From positions 1 to 64,000 of the forward strand of contig CACYHW010000010.1 in NCBI GenBank assembly GCA_902774335.1: a stretch of DNA of 64,000 nt, written 5' to 3'. The notes beneath the pieces are model-generated. The model made no database searches. It saw nothing but the letters and a program-made list of their open reading frames with translations, and was not told the DNA's origin. Origin of the DNA: an uncultured Bacteroidales bacterium (GTDB taxonomy: Bacteria > Bacteroidota > Bacteroidia > Bacteroidales > Bacteroidaceae). Below, in pieces: positions 24,587-32,811 of the stretch; positions within the stretch are counted from its first letter, which is position 1; the number at the start of each line of letters is the position of its first letter. The position numbers were made by a program, and so were the translations under genes.

Positions 24587-25705
24587 ATGAAACTATCACA
24601 ATTCAAATTCAAACTCCCCGAAGACAGGATTGCACAGTATCCTGTAGAGCACCGCGACGAATCAAGACTGATGGTCGTGCACAAGAAGTCGGATGAGATT
24701 GAACACGTGCTGTTCAAGGACATCCTGAATTACTTTGATGAAAAGGACGTTTTTGTCTTTAACGACACCCGCGTCTTCCCTGCCCGCATGTACGGCAACA
24801 AGGAGAAGACCGGTGCATGCATCGAGGTTTTCCTGCTGCGTGAGCTGCGTGAGGAGAACCTTCTGTGGGACGTGCAGGTGGATCCCGCCCGCAAGATCCG
24901 CATAGGTAACAAACTCTACTTTGGCGAGGACAACTCCATGGTTGCCGAGGTGATTGACAACACCACCTCACGCGGTCGTGTGCTGAGATTCCTCTACGAC
25001 GGACCTCACGATGAGTTCAAGAAGGCTCTTTATGCCCTTGGCGAGGCTCCTATCCCAACCTACCTGAAGCGTAAGGCATGCGCATGGTCATTCGATCAGG
25101 ACGGCAAGGCTGTTCCTGTACCCATGGCACAGAAAGGTAAGGACGATTACTGCGACGAGGACAGTTTCCAGACCATCTTTGCCGCCAACGAGGGTGCTGT
25201 GACCGCTCCTACAGCCGGTCTGCACTTCAGCCGTGAGCTCATGAAGCGCATGGAGATCAAGGGTATTGACCGCGCTTTCATTACCATGCACTGCGGTCTG
25301 GGCAACTTCCGCGAGATTGACGTGGAGGACCTGACCAAGCACAAGATGGAATCCGAGGAGATGTACGTGACACAGGAATGCACCGACATTGTCAACAACG
25401 CCAAGCTGGGCGGACACAAGATCTGCGCCATCGGCAACACCGTGAACCGCGCTCTTGAGACCGTCGTCGGCACAGACCACCTGATCAAGCCGTTTGACGG
25501 CTGGACCAACAAGTTCATATTCCCGCCTTACACATTCAGTGTAGCCGACAGCATGGTAAGCAATTTCCAGCTGCCCGAGTCAATACAGCTCATGCTCACA
25601 TGCGCATACGGCGGATATGAGAAAGTTATGGCTGCATACAACCTGGCTGTCAAGGAGGGTTACCGATTCGGCTGCTACGGTGATGCAATGCTTATAACAG
25701 ACTGA
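24587..25705 (+). CDS. queA: S-adenosylmethionine:tRNA ribosyltransferase-isomerase
   Basis: This 372-residue enzyme transfers and isomerises the ribosyl group of SAM onto 7-aminomethyl-7-deazaguanine in tRNA, giving epoxyqueuosine. Family blocks seen are the N-terminal FKLPEDRIAQYPVEHRDESRL, FVFNDTRVFPARM, and TAGLHFS in the middle, with a long insert (about residues 140-190) rich in charged residues. It follows the heptad array and a purine-rich AAAAAAGGGA. Its stop overlaps the folK start by one base. Confidence 0.95.
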   Translation: MKLSQFKFKLPEDRIAQYPVEHRDESRLMVVHKKSDEIEHVLFKDILNYFDEKDVFVFNDTRVFPARMYGNKEKTGACIEVFLLRELREENLLWDVQVDPARKIRIGNKLYFGEDNSMVAEVIDNTTSRGRVLRFLYDGPHDEFKKALYALGEAPIPTYLKRKACAWSFDQDGKAVPVPMAQKGKDDYCDEDSFQTIFAANEGAVTAPTAGLHFSRELMKRMEIKGIDRAFITMHCGLGNFREIDVEDLTKHKMESEEMYVTQECTDIVNNAKLGGHKICAIGNTVNRALETVVGTDHLIKPFDGWTNKFIFPPYTFSVADSMVSNFQLPESIQLMLTCAYGGYEKVMAAYNLAVKEGYRFGCYGDAMLITD

Positions 25706-26133
25706 TGCCGATGGCTACGCTGTACCTTTCACTGGGCACCAACATGGGTGACAGGCCTAAGAACCTCTCTCAGGCCATGGAACTCATAGCCCGTGAGGTG
25801 GGTACGGTGGTGGCTGCATCGGATGTGATAGAGACAGAGCCGTGGGGCTTTGACAGCGGGAACGCATTCCTGAACATGGTGGCAAAAGTGGAGACTGAAC
25901 TGGAACCGATTGATGCCCTTCATGTCACACAGGAAATTGAGAAACGTCTGGGACGCAGTGAGAAATCAGAGAACGGAGTGTATCATGACAGGATTATTGA
26001 CATTGACCTGCTCATGTATGATGACCTCATCATGAATACTCCCCAACTCACGCTACCCCATCCGCTCATGCGCCAGCGACCGTTCGTCATGGAACCGCTC
26101 TTACAGATTGCACCGGAACTGACAAGGAGTTGA
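25705..26133 (+). CDS. folK: 2-amino-4-hydroxy-6-hydroxymethyldihydropteridine diphosphokinase
   Basis: This 142-residue enzyme of folate synthesis transfers pyrophosphate from ATP to hydroxymethyldihydropterin. The start LYLSLGTNMGDRPKNL and the motif IIDIDLLMYDD followed by LTLPHPLMRQRPFVMEPL are diagnostic. It is slightly shorter than the average HPPK but complete. It overlaps queA by one base (TGATG), which implies coupled translation. Confidence 0.93.
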   Translation: MPMATLYLSLGTNMGDRPKNLSQAMELIAREVGTVVAASDVIETEPWGFDSGNAFLNMVAKVETELEPIDALHVTQEIEKRLGRSEKSENGVYHDRIIDIDLLMYDDLIMNTPQLTLPHPLMRQRPFVMEPLLQIAPELTRS

Positions 26134-26135
26134 CT

Positions 26136-26267
26136 ATGGCAGACAATTATCTGGAGAAACATTACGATGATTATCTTAAGCGCAAGGCCGCCTGGGAGAA
26201 ATCACGCAAACACAGCCCCAAGTCACGGCCCACTCCTCCGGAGCGTCCGGATGACGAGGCTCTGTAG
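26136..26267 (+). CDS. Small charged hypothetical protein (43 aa)
   Basis: An ATG two bases after the folK stop opens a 43-codon frame. The product begins MADNYLEKHYDDYLKRKAAW and continues with a basic, proline-rich tail (residues 26-38) ending in an acidic DDEAL. It has no hydrophobic segment. Tight spacing after folK and a coherent charged-helix composition suggest a real gene. I recall similar short ORFs after folK in other Bacteroidales but cannot confirm this. Function unknown. Confidence 0.55.
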   Translation: MADNYLEKHYDDYLKRKAAWEKSRKHSPKSRPTPPERPDDEAL

Positions 26268-26305
26268 AGATACTGATTCGTTTATGAGAATTTGAAAGAC
26301 TGGAT

Positions 26306-27013
26306 ATGATTGCAGTGATAATGGCCGCCGGAATGGGAACAAGGTTCGGCCAGATGACAGAGACAATACCCAAGGGGTTCATTCCTTACAAGGGAGTGCC
26401 CATGGTTGTACGCAGCATACGTACCCTGATTGATTGTGGAATTGACCGCATAGTGATAGGCACAGGATACCACAAAGAGAAATATGAGGCTCTTGCCGGT
26501 GAGTATCCGCAGATAGAATGCGTGTTCAGCCCCCGATATGCGCAGACCAACAGCATGTATACTCTGTACAACTGCCGTGAAGCCATAGGTAATGAAGATT
26601 TCATTCTACTGGAGTCTGACCTGGTTTTTGAAAAGAAAGCCATCACGTCACTGATGGATTGCCCTTATGAAAGTGCAATGCTTATTACTCCTGTCACAAA
26701 ATTTCAGGACCAGTATTACGTTGAAATGAATGAGCGCAATGAACTGGTTAACTGCTCTACCGTTGAGACAGAGATAAGGCCGTCGGGAGAACTTGTGGGA
26801 ATTCACAAGATAAGTTCACAGTTCTACCGCACGCTCGTAACAGAATATGAAAAGATTGTTGACCAGAAGCCCAAACTAGGATATGAGTTCCAGCTTCTGG
26901 ACGTATCAAGACGTATCACACCCATGAACGTACTCAAAGTTGACGGACTGCAGTGGTATGAGATTGATGACGTCAACGATTTGGATTTTGCAGAAAAGAA
27001 CGTAAAAATATAA
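26306..27013 (+). CDS. LicC/PntC-like cytidylyltransferase (probable phosphonate activation)
   Basis: This 235-residue sugar-nucleotidyltransferase-fold enzyme has the nucleotide loop AAGMGTRFGQMTETIPKG, the metal motif LESDLVFE, and the C-terminal WYEIDDVNDLDFAEK seen in phosphocholine cytidylyltransferase LicC and in the 2-aminoethylphosphonate cytidylyltransferase PntC of Treponema. Its stop directly abuts the start of the PEP mutase gene, so CMP-activation of an aminoethyl- or related phosphonate is the most likely reaction. A phosphocholine role is less likely because no choline kinase is present. It is the first gene of the coupled five-gene phosphonate set. No clear promoter is visible in the 38-bp gap before it. 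Confidence 0.78.
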   Translation: MIAVIMAAGMGTRFGQMTETIPKGFIPYKGVPMVVRSIRTLIDCGIDRIVIGTGYHKEKYEALAGEYPQIECVFSPRYAQTNSMYTLYNCREAIGNEDFILLESDLVFEKKAITSLMDCPYESAMLITPVTKFQDQYYVEMNERNELVNCSTVETEIRPSGELVGIHKISSQFYRTLVTEYEKIVDQKPKLGYEFQLLDVSRRITPMNVLKVDGLQWYEIDDVNDLDFAEKNVKI

Positions 27014-28333
27014 ATGCTTATGGCTAAGAAGGTATATCTTGGCATGATTGCCGATATAATGCATCCGGGGCTCATCAACATAATCAACGAAGGAGCCAAA
27101 TACGGAGACCTTATCATAGGGCTGTTTACAGACAAGGCTATAGCCACTCACAAGAGGCTTCCCTACCTCACTTATGACCAGCGTAAAAAGGTAGTTGAGA
27201 GCATAACCGGAGTGTCTCAGGTGGTCCCGCAGGATGAATGGAGCTATGTACCCAACCTGCTCAAGTACAAACCGGATTTCATTATCCATGGTGACGATTG
27301 GAAGGACAACAAGGAGAAAGCCCTGAGAGATGAAGTATTCAAGGCTATGGAACAGATAGGAGGCAAGGTTATAGAGATACCTTACACCTACGGCATAGAC
27401 TCATCCAGCCTGGCCAAGGAGATAGATGCATTGGGCACCACACCCGAGGCCAGAATGAAAAAACTGAGACGCCTTATCAATGCCAAACCTATAGTAAGGA
27501 TTATGGAGTCACACTGCGGACTTACCGGACTCATCATTGAAAATCTCAATGTTGAAATCAACGGTGAAAACCGCCAGTTTGACGGAATGTGGTCATCATC
27601 ACTGACAGACTCCACATCAAAAGGCAAGCCCGATATCGAGGCCGTAGACCTGACCAACCGTCTGCATGACCTTAACGACACCCTTGAGGTCACCACCAAA
27701 CCCGTTATATTTGACGGTGACACCGGAGGCAAGACAGAGCACTTTGTATTCACTGTAAGGACTCTGGAGCGTCTGGGCATATCAGCAGTGATCATTGAGG
27801 ACAAGGTAGGACTCAAACAGAATTCACTGTTTGGTACCGATGCCCAGCAGACACAGGCAACCATTGAGGATTTCTGCCACAAGATACGCTCCGGAAAGGA
27901 GGCTCAGATAACAGAAGATTTCATGATCATTGCCAGAATAGAGTCTCTTATAGCCGGCAAGCCTGTGGAGGATGCATTGGAAAGAGCCTTTGCATATGTG
28001 GCAGCAGGAACTGACGGCATAATGATCCACTCAAAGAACAAGGACGGGCTTGACATAAAGGAGTTCTGCCAGAGATTCCGTGAGAAAGACGCCACAACAC
28101 CCATTGTAGCTGTTCCCACCACCTACAACCAATACACAGAGGACGAACTGGCAAGTTGGGGTATCAACGTGGTGATATACGCCAATCACATGCTGCGCAG
28201 CGCTTATCCCGCTATGGTCAACTGCGCCAAGTCAATTCTTGAGCACAAGCGTTCACTTGAGGCAAATGACCTGTGCATGTCCATAAAGGAGATTCTTACT
28301 CTTATTCCCGGAACAAAAAAGGAAAACAAATGA
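27014..28333 (+). CDS. Phosphoenolpyruvate mutase with N-terminal TagD-like cytidylyltransferase domain
   Basis: This 439-residue fusion has two parts. Residues about 5-140 form a glycerol-3-phosphate cytidylyltransferase-like domain (YLGMIADIMHPGLINII near 8-24, GDDW near 93-96, GIDSSSL near 128). The usual HxGH motif reads HPGL, so the second histidine is lost. Residues about 150-439 form the isocitrate-lyase-fold PEP mutase, with EDKVGLKQNS near 262-271, the motif that separates true mutases from lyases. The mutase makes phosphonopyruvate, the committed C-P bond-forming step. Its stop overlaps the decarboxylase start by 4 bp. The extra domain may activate a phosphonate product or be non-catalytic. 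Confidence 0.9.
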   Translation: MLMAKKVYLGMIADIMHPGLINIINEGAKYGDLIIGLFTDKAIATHKRLPYLTYDQRKKVVESITGVSQVVPQDEWSYVPNLLKYKPDFIIHGDDWKDNKEKALRDEVFKAMEQIGGKVIEIPYTYGIDSSSLAKEIDALGTTPEARMKKLRRLINAKPIVRIMESHCGLTGLIIENLNVEINGENRQFDGMWSSSLTDSTSKGKPDIEAVDLTNRLHDLNDTLEVTTKPVIFDGDTGGKTEHFVFTVRTLERLGISAVIIEDKVGLKQNSLFGTDAQQTQATIEDFCHKIRSGKEAQITEDFMIIARIESLIAGKPVEDALERAFAYVAAGTDGIMIHSKNKDGLDIKEFCQRFREKDATTPIVAVPTTYNQYTEDELASWGINVVIYANHMLRSAYPAMVNCAKSILEHKRSLEANDLCMSIKEILTLIPGTKKENK

Positions 28334-29454
28334 TTTCACCGGCATTTTTCATAGAGACGCTTCAAAAACAAGGCATAGATTTCTTTGCCGGAGTGCCCGA
28401 CAGTCTGCTCAAGAACATATGTGCATACATTGCGGATCATTTGGACAGCAGCCATAACATAATAACCGCCAATGAGGGTGCCGCCGTAGGTCTGGCCGCA
28501 GGATACCATCTGGCCACAGGCAAGGCCGGTGTGGTCTATATGCAGAACTCGGGCGAAGGAAACATAATCAACCCGCTGGCATCGCTCACCGATAAGGAGG
28601 TATACAATATCCCCGTGCTGCTGCTCATAGGCTGGCGCGGTCGTCCCGGGGTACATGACGAGCCCCAGCATGTAAAGCAGGGCAAGGTTACCACCGGACT
28701 CCTTAACGTGATGGGAGTAAACTACGAGGTTCTGTCAAAAGAGGAGGACAAGGCTGCCGCACAGATAGAGAAAGCCGCCTGCGCACTCAGAAACAATGAG
28801 GTATTTGCACTTGTCATTGAAAAGGATACTTTTGATGAGTACAAACTGCAGAATATTGAGGTCAACGACCTGACCATGACCCGCGAGGAGGCCATCCAGG
28901 CGGTGGCATCGGCCCTGGGACCCAAGGATGTGATTGTAAGCACCACCGGCATGATAAGTCGAGAGCTGTTTGAGGCCCGTACCGCATGGGGACAGGGACA
29001 CGAGCGTGATTTCCTGACCGTAGGATCCATGGGACATGCCAGCCAGATTGCGCTTGGAATAGCCCTAGAAAAGAAAGACCGTAAGGTCTGGTGCTTTGAC
29101 GGCGACGGAGCAACCATAATGCACATGGGTTCAATGGCGATTGTTGCCAGCAAAAAGCCTTCAAATTATGTTCATGTAGTGTTCAACAATGGAGCCCACG
29201 ATTCTGTAGGCGGACAGCCCACCGTAGGACTTAAGATAGACCTTCCGGCTATAGCCAAAGCCGTAGGATACACAGCGGCATACAGTGTCTCCACAAAAGA
29301 ACAGTTGAATGACCAATTGAAACAATTGTCAGTCCCGCAAGGCCCCATACTGCTGGAGGTAAAGGTTAAGAAGGGCAACCGCAAGGACCTGGGACGCCCC
29401 ACAACCACACCCATCCAGAACAAGGAGGCATTAATGGACTTTTTGAAGAAATGA
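28330..29454 (+). CDS. Phosphonopyruvate decarboxylase
   Basis: This 374-residue thiamine-diphosphate enzyme decarboxylates phosphonopyruvate to phosphonoacetaldehyde, the step that makes the unfavourable mutase reaction run forward. The N-terminal FFAGVPDSLLKNI and ITANEGAAVGLAAGYHLATG hold the ThDP-activating Glu. The C-terminal GDGATIMHMGS (from about residue 258) through FNNGAHDSVGGQPT is the ThDP/Mg motif, and it matches the Ppd family rather than sulfopyruvate or acetolactate enzymes. I use the ATG at 28330, which overlaps the mutase stop; an upstream in-frame start would lie within the mutase gene. Confidence 0.92.
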   Translation: MISPAFFIETLQKQGIDFFAGVPDSLLKNICAYIADHLDSSHNIITANEGAAVGLAAGYHLATGKAGVVYMQNSGEGNIINPLASLTDKEVYNIPVLLLIGWRGRPGVHDEPQHVKQGKVTTGLLNVMGVNYEVLSKEEDKAAAQIEKAACALRNNEVFALVIEKDTFDEYKLQNIEVNDLTMTREEAIQAVASALGPKDVIVSTTGMISRELFEARTAWGQGHERDFLTVGSMGHASQIALGIALEKKDRKVWCFDGDGATIMHMGSMAIVASKKPSNYVHVVFNNGAHDSVGGQPTVGLKIDLPAIAKAVGYTAAYSVSTKEQLNDQLKQLSVPQGPILLEVKVKKGNRKDLGRPTTTPIQNKEALMDFLKK

Positions 29455-30540
29455 TTATGAAACTCAACGATATAAAGATTAAGAGAAACGTACTGCTCAA
29501 CCCGGGGCCTGCCACCACCACCGACACAGTGAAACTGGCTCAGGTGGTTCCGGACATTTGCCCGCGTGAGAAAGAGTTTGCAGGATTGATGAAAGGACTG
29601 CGTTCCGACCTCCTGAAGGTGGCTCATGCTCCTGAGAATCAGTACACAACAGTATTGTTCTGCGGTTCGGGAACCGTAAACCTGGATATCTGTATAAACT
29701 CACTCGTTCCGGCCGACAAGAAGATTCTTGTGGTCAACAATGGAGCATACAATGCCCGTGCTGTAGAGATATGCCAGATGTATCATCTCCCGCACATCGA
29801 CCTCAAGTCAAGCATATTTGAACAACCCGACCTGAATGCCGTTGAGCGCACCCTCAAGGAGAATCCCGATGTGGCTGTGGTTTACTGCTGCCATCACGAA
29901 ACCGGAACAGGCGTGCTGAATCCCATCCGTGAGATAGGTGCCCTGGCCCACAAATACGGTGCTATTTTTATTACGGACACCACCTCCAGCCTGGGTATGA
30001 TTCCGGTGGATGTTGATGGCAATGGCAGGACTCTCATTCATAATAGGCAGGACTGATATCATCAAGGCGTCCAAGAACTATCCTACCCGCTCATACTATT
30101 GCAACCTGTACCTGCAGTACGAGTATTTTGAAAAGACAGGCGAGATGCACTTTACCCCGCCCGTACAGACTGTATATGCTACCATACAGGCCCTCAAAGA
30201 GTATTTCCAGGTAGGTGAGGAAGCTAAATTCGCTCGTCACCGCAGAGTCTATGAGGCCATCCGCAAAGGCGTTGAGAAGATGGGATTCCAGACTGTTATT
30301 GATCCCAAGATAGAATCAGGTCTTGTGGTATCGGTCAAGTATCCCGATGACCCCAACTGGGATTTTGAAAAAGTTCATGATTACTGCTATGAGCGCGGAT
30401 TCACAATATATCCGGGCAAGATATCTACAACAAATACCTTCCGTCTTTGCTCCTTGGGAAACATTGACGTAAAGGATATCGAGGATTTCTTTGTGGTATT
30501 GGACCAGGCATTGAAAAACTTTGGAATTAAACTGAAATGA
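29451..30540 (+). pseudogene. phnW: 2-aminoethylphosphonate--pyruvate transaminase, broken by an internal deletion
   Basis: Two adjoining reading frames give the two halves of one fold-type I aminotransferase. Frame one (29451-30056) covers the N-terminus (LLNPGPATTTDTVKLAQVV) to TDTTSSLGMIPVDVD. Frame two, from about 30010, resumes at MAMAGLSFIIGR and continues to the normal C-terminus. In the family, about 14 residues containing the PLP-binding Lys (SAQKG/SANKC type) lie between those points, and they are missing from both frames. The net shift fits a deletion of about 44 or 47 bp, perhaps between short TTGAT repeats. The product cannot be an active transaminase even with frameshifting. Both ends still overlap the neighbouring genes by 4 bp, so the loss looks recent. 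Confidence 0.88.
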
Positions 30541-31541
30541 GGATCGTTATTTGCGGAGGAGGCGGATTGGGACATACCTGTGCCGGTATTCTTTCCAATT
30601 GCAAGGGTGTTACGGTAGACATGCTGACCAACCATCCCGAAAAATGGAATCATGAATACCGCATCAACCTGCCTGACGGTTCAATGCTGACAGGAAAAAC
30701 GGAGATTATCAGCAACAATCCTGCAGATGTAATCCCGTCTGCCGATTGGGTATTCCTTTGTGTACCCTCCTATCTGGTTGAACAGACTCTTCTGCGGATC
30801 AGACCTCATATCCGTCCTGAAACCGTAATCGGATCCGTTGTAGGCTATTCGGGATTCTTTATTTACTGTCACAAGTTGTTTCCGGCAAACAGCAGGCTTT
30901 TCAGTTTCCAGCGGGTACCGTATGTTTCCAGAGTGGTAGACTACGGTAAAGAGGCCAATCTGCTGGGATTCCGCGATAAGCTTATCATGGCAGTGGAAAA
31001 TATTGAAAACAGAGAGGCTTTCCGTTCCACGGTAGAGGATTTATTCAGAGAAAAGACCGAACTTGCCGACAGTTTCTATGAAGTGACTCTGAGTAACAGC
31101 AACCCAATCCTTCATACCGGACGTATATACACCATGTGGAAAGAGTGGGACGGAAAACCTTTCGACCGCTGTCCTTACTTCTACAAGGAATGGACTCTGG
31201 AGGCTTCGCTGCTAGAGATAGAGATGGATAAAGAACTGTTTACCCTGCTCAAAAAACTCAACGTCAGTACCACACATATCGCGACATTGTTGGAGCACTA
31301 TGAGTCAAACGATGCCCAGGGTATGACAGACAAACTGCGTAGCATCAAGTCATTATCCACCTTACTCTCCCCGATGAAACAGACAGACGGAGGATGGGTG
31401 CCTGACCTTGAGAGCAGATTCTTCACTGAGGACTTTCCTTACGGACTCAAAACACTGTATACTCTGCTTAAAGAGAACGGCATTCCCTGTCCCAACATAG
31501 AGAAGGTCTATCTTTGGGGAAAACATATCCTGAATATTTAA
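30537..31541 (+). CDS. Octopine/nopaline dehydrogenase-like NAD(P)-dependent enzyme
   Basis: This 334-residue protein has an N-terminal Rossmann fold (RIVICGGGGLGHTCAGIL) and a C-terminal helical domain with SNSNPILHTGRIYTMW near residues 185-200, the conserved Asn/His block of opine dehydrogenases. Family members reductively join an amino group to a 2-oxo acid. Its ATG overlaps the phnW stop by 4 bp, tying it to the phosphonate genes. Candidate reactions are N-carboxyalkylation of aminoethylphosphonate or reductive amination of phosphonoacetaldehyde; both are guesses. A role in making an opine-modified sugar or amino acid for the glycan is equally possible. Confidence 0.72.
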   Translation: MRIVICGGGGLGHTCAGILSNCKGVTVDMLTNHPEKWNHEYRINLPDGSMLTGKTEIISNNPADVIPSADWVFLCVPSYLVEQTLLRIRPHIRPETVIGSVVGYSGFFIYCHKLFPANSRLFSFQRVPYVSRVVDYGKEANLLGFRDKLIMAVENIENREAFRSTVEDLFREKTELADSFYEVTLSNSNPILHTGRIYTMWKEWDGKPFDRCPYFYKEWTLEASLLEIEMDKELFTLLKKLNVSTTHIATLLEHYESNDAQGMTDKLRSIKSLSTLLSPMKQTDGGWVPDLESRFFTEDFPYGLKTLYTLLKENGIPCPNIEKVYLWGKHILNI

Positions 31542-31557
31542 ACATACATAAGGTGAT

Positions 31558-32811
31558 ATGTCAGTAAGAACTATAACATCTGCCTGTCTTGATATAAAGG
31601 ATAAACTGAGATTGAAGCTCAGCATTTTCCTTTACAACAGACTGCGTCTGAAAACACTTATCAGAAAGGTTTCCGGACACAGACCGGTCAGAGTTATGTT
31701 CTATGTCAATAACCTATCCATGTGGAAGAGTGACAAACTGCTTTTGTTGCTCAGGGAAGACAAGCGTTTTCAGCCGTTCGTCGTATCTTTCCTCTACTCT
31801 GTTGACTCATTGAACAGGCAACAGGAACTTGAAAATGAAATATCAGCCCACTTCAATAAGATGGGTATTGAATACAGGTGTGGATTTGACTTTGAAAAGA
31901 ACAGCCTGCTTCCGGTATCGGACTTCAAACCAGACATAGTATTCTATCCGCAGCCGTACAGGGACAAGTTCAGACATCTTCCATCTGGGGTTCTGTTCTC
32001 ATACATCCCTTACTGCATCGAGATGGACAAGACTCCCCATGCCGCAAACTCCCTGTATCAGAATATCTGCTGGAAATACTTTGTACCTACCGAGTACCAT
32101 AAACAGGTCAAGGCAAGCGTCAACTACAACAAAGGAGCCAATGTAGTAGTGACCGGCAGCCCCATTTCCGACTATTTCCTGGACGGTCATGTTCCTTCCG
32201 ATGACAACTGGCCTTTAAAGGATCCAAAAATGAAACGGATTATCTGGGCACCACATCACTCCATTCTTCCCGACGACTGGTTGGACTACTCGACTTTCCT
32301 GGATGTGGCTGACGATATGCTTGATATTGCACGTAAATATCAGGACCGCGTGCAGTTTGTCTTCAAGCCGCACCCCATGCTCAAGGAAAAACTTTACAGA
32401 CTTGAATCATGGGGCCCCGAGAAGACAGACCGTTATTACGACGCCTGGAAGACAATGCCCAACTGCAGTTTTGCCAACGGAGGTTTTGTTGACCTTTTCA
32501 TGACATCCGACGCAATGATACATGACTGCAGTTCATTCACTGCTGAGTATCTTTACGTAAATAAACCTGTATTGTTCCTTACCCGCAAAGAGAGCATCGG
32601 TTCCTTCAACGAATTTGCAGATTCCTGTTTCCGGGTACATTATCATGGAGCATCAATACAGGATATTGAATCTTTCATAGACAATATAATAAACGGTGTG
32701 GATCCGCTACTGGATAAAAGAACCCGCTTCATCAGCGACACGCTTATGCCAAGTGGTAAGTCATCAACTGCAGAGAACATATATATGGAACTGTGCAAAA
32801 TATTTGATTAA
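31558..32811 (+). CDS. CDP-glycerol/ribitol glycerophosphotransferase-like protein
   Basis: This 417-residue GT-B-type protein is divergent from the TagB/TagF family but keeps its key blocks: WAPHHSI near residue 228, FKPHPML near 269-275, and MIHDCSSFTAEYLYVNKPVLFL near 320-341. Family members transfer polyol-phosphate units from CDP-glycerol or CDP-ribitol. The N-terminus has no membrane helix, but it is basic and could sit on the membrane surface. It begins 16 bp after the opine-dehydrogenase-like gene and abuts the flippase start. In this locus it could transfer a CMP-activated phosphonate instead, which the sequence alone cannot decide. Confidence 0.72.
   Translation: MSVRTITSACLDIKDKLRLKLSIFLYNRLRLKTLIRKVSGHRPVRVMFYVNNLSMWKSDKLLLLLREDKRFQPFVVSFLYSVDSLNRQQELENEISAHFNKMGIEYRCGFDFEKNSLLPVSDFKPDIVFYPQPYRDKFRHLPSGVLFSYIPYCIEMDKTPHAANSLYQNICWKYFVPTEYHKQVKASVNYNKGANVVVTGSPISDYFLDGHVPSDDNWPLKDPKMKRIIWAPHHSILPDDWLDYSTFLDVADDMLDIARKYQDRVQFVFKPHPMLKEKLYRLESWGPEKTDRYYDAWKTMPNCSFANGGFVDLFMTSDAMIHDCSSFTAEYLYVNKPVLFLTRKESIGSFNEFADSCFRVHYHGASIQDIESFIDNIINGVDPLLDKRTRFISDTLMPSGKSSTAENIYMELCKIFD

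Noticed and set aside
29451-30540. Programmed ribosomal frameshift in phnW
   Set aside because: Shifting frame at the junction would still miss the segment with the PLP-binding lysine, so frameshifting cannot give an active enzyme. A deletion explains both the shift and the gap.
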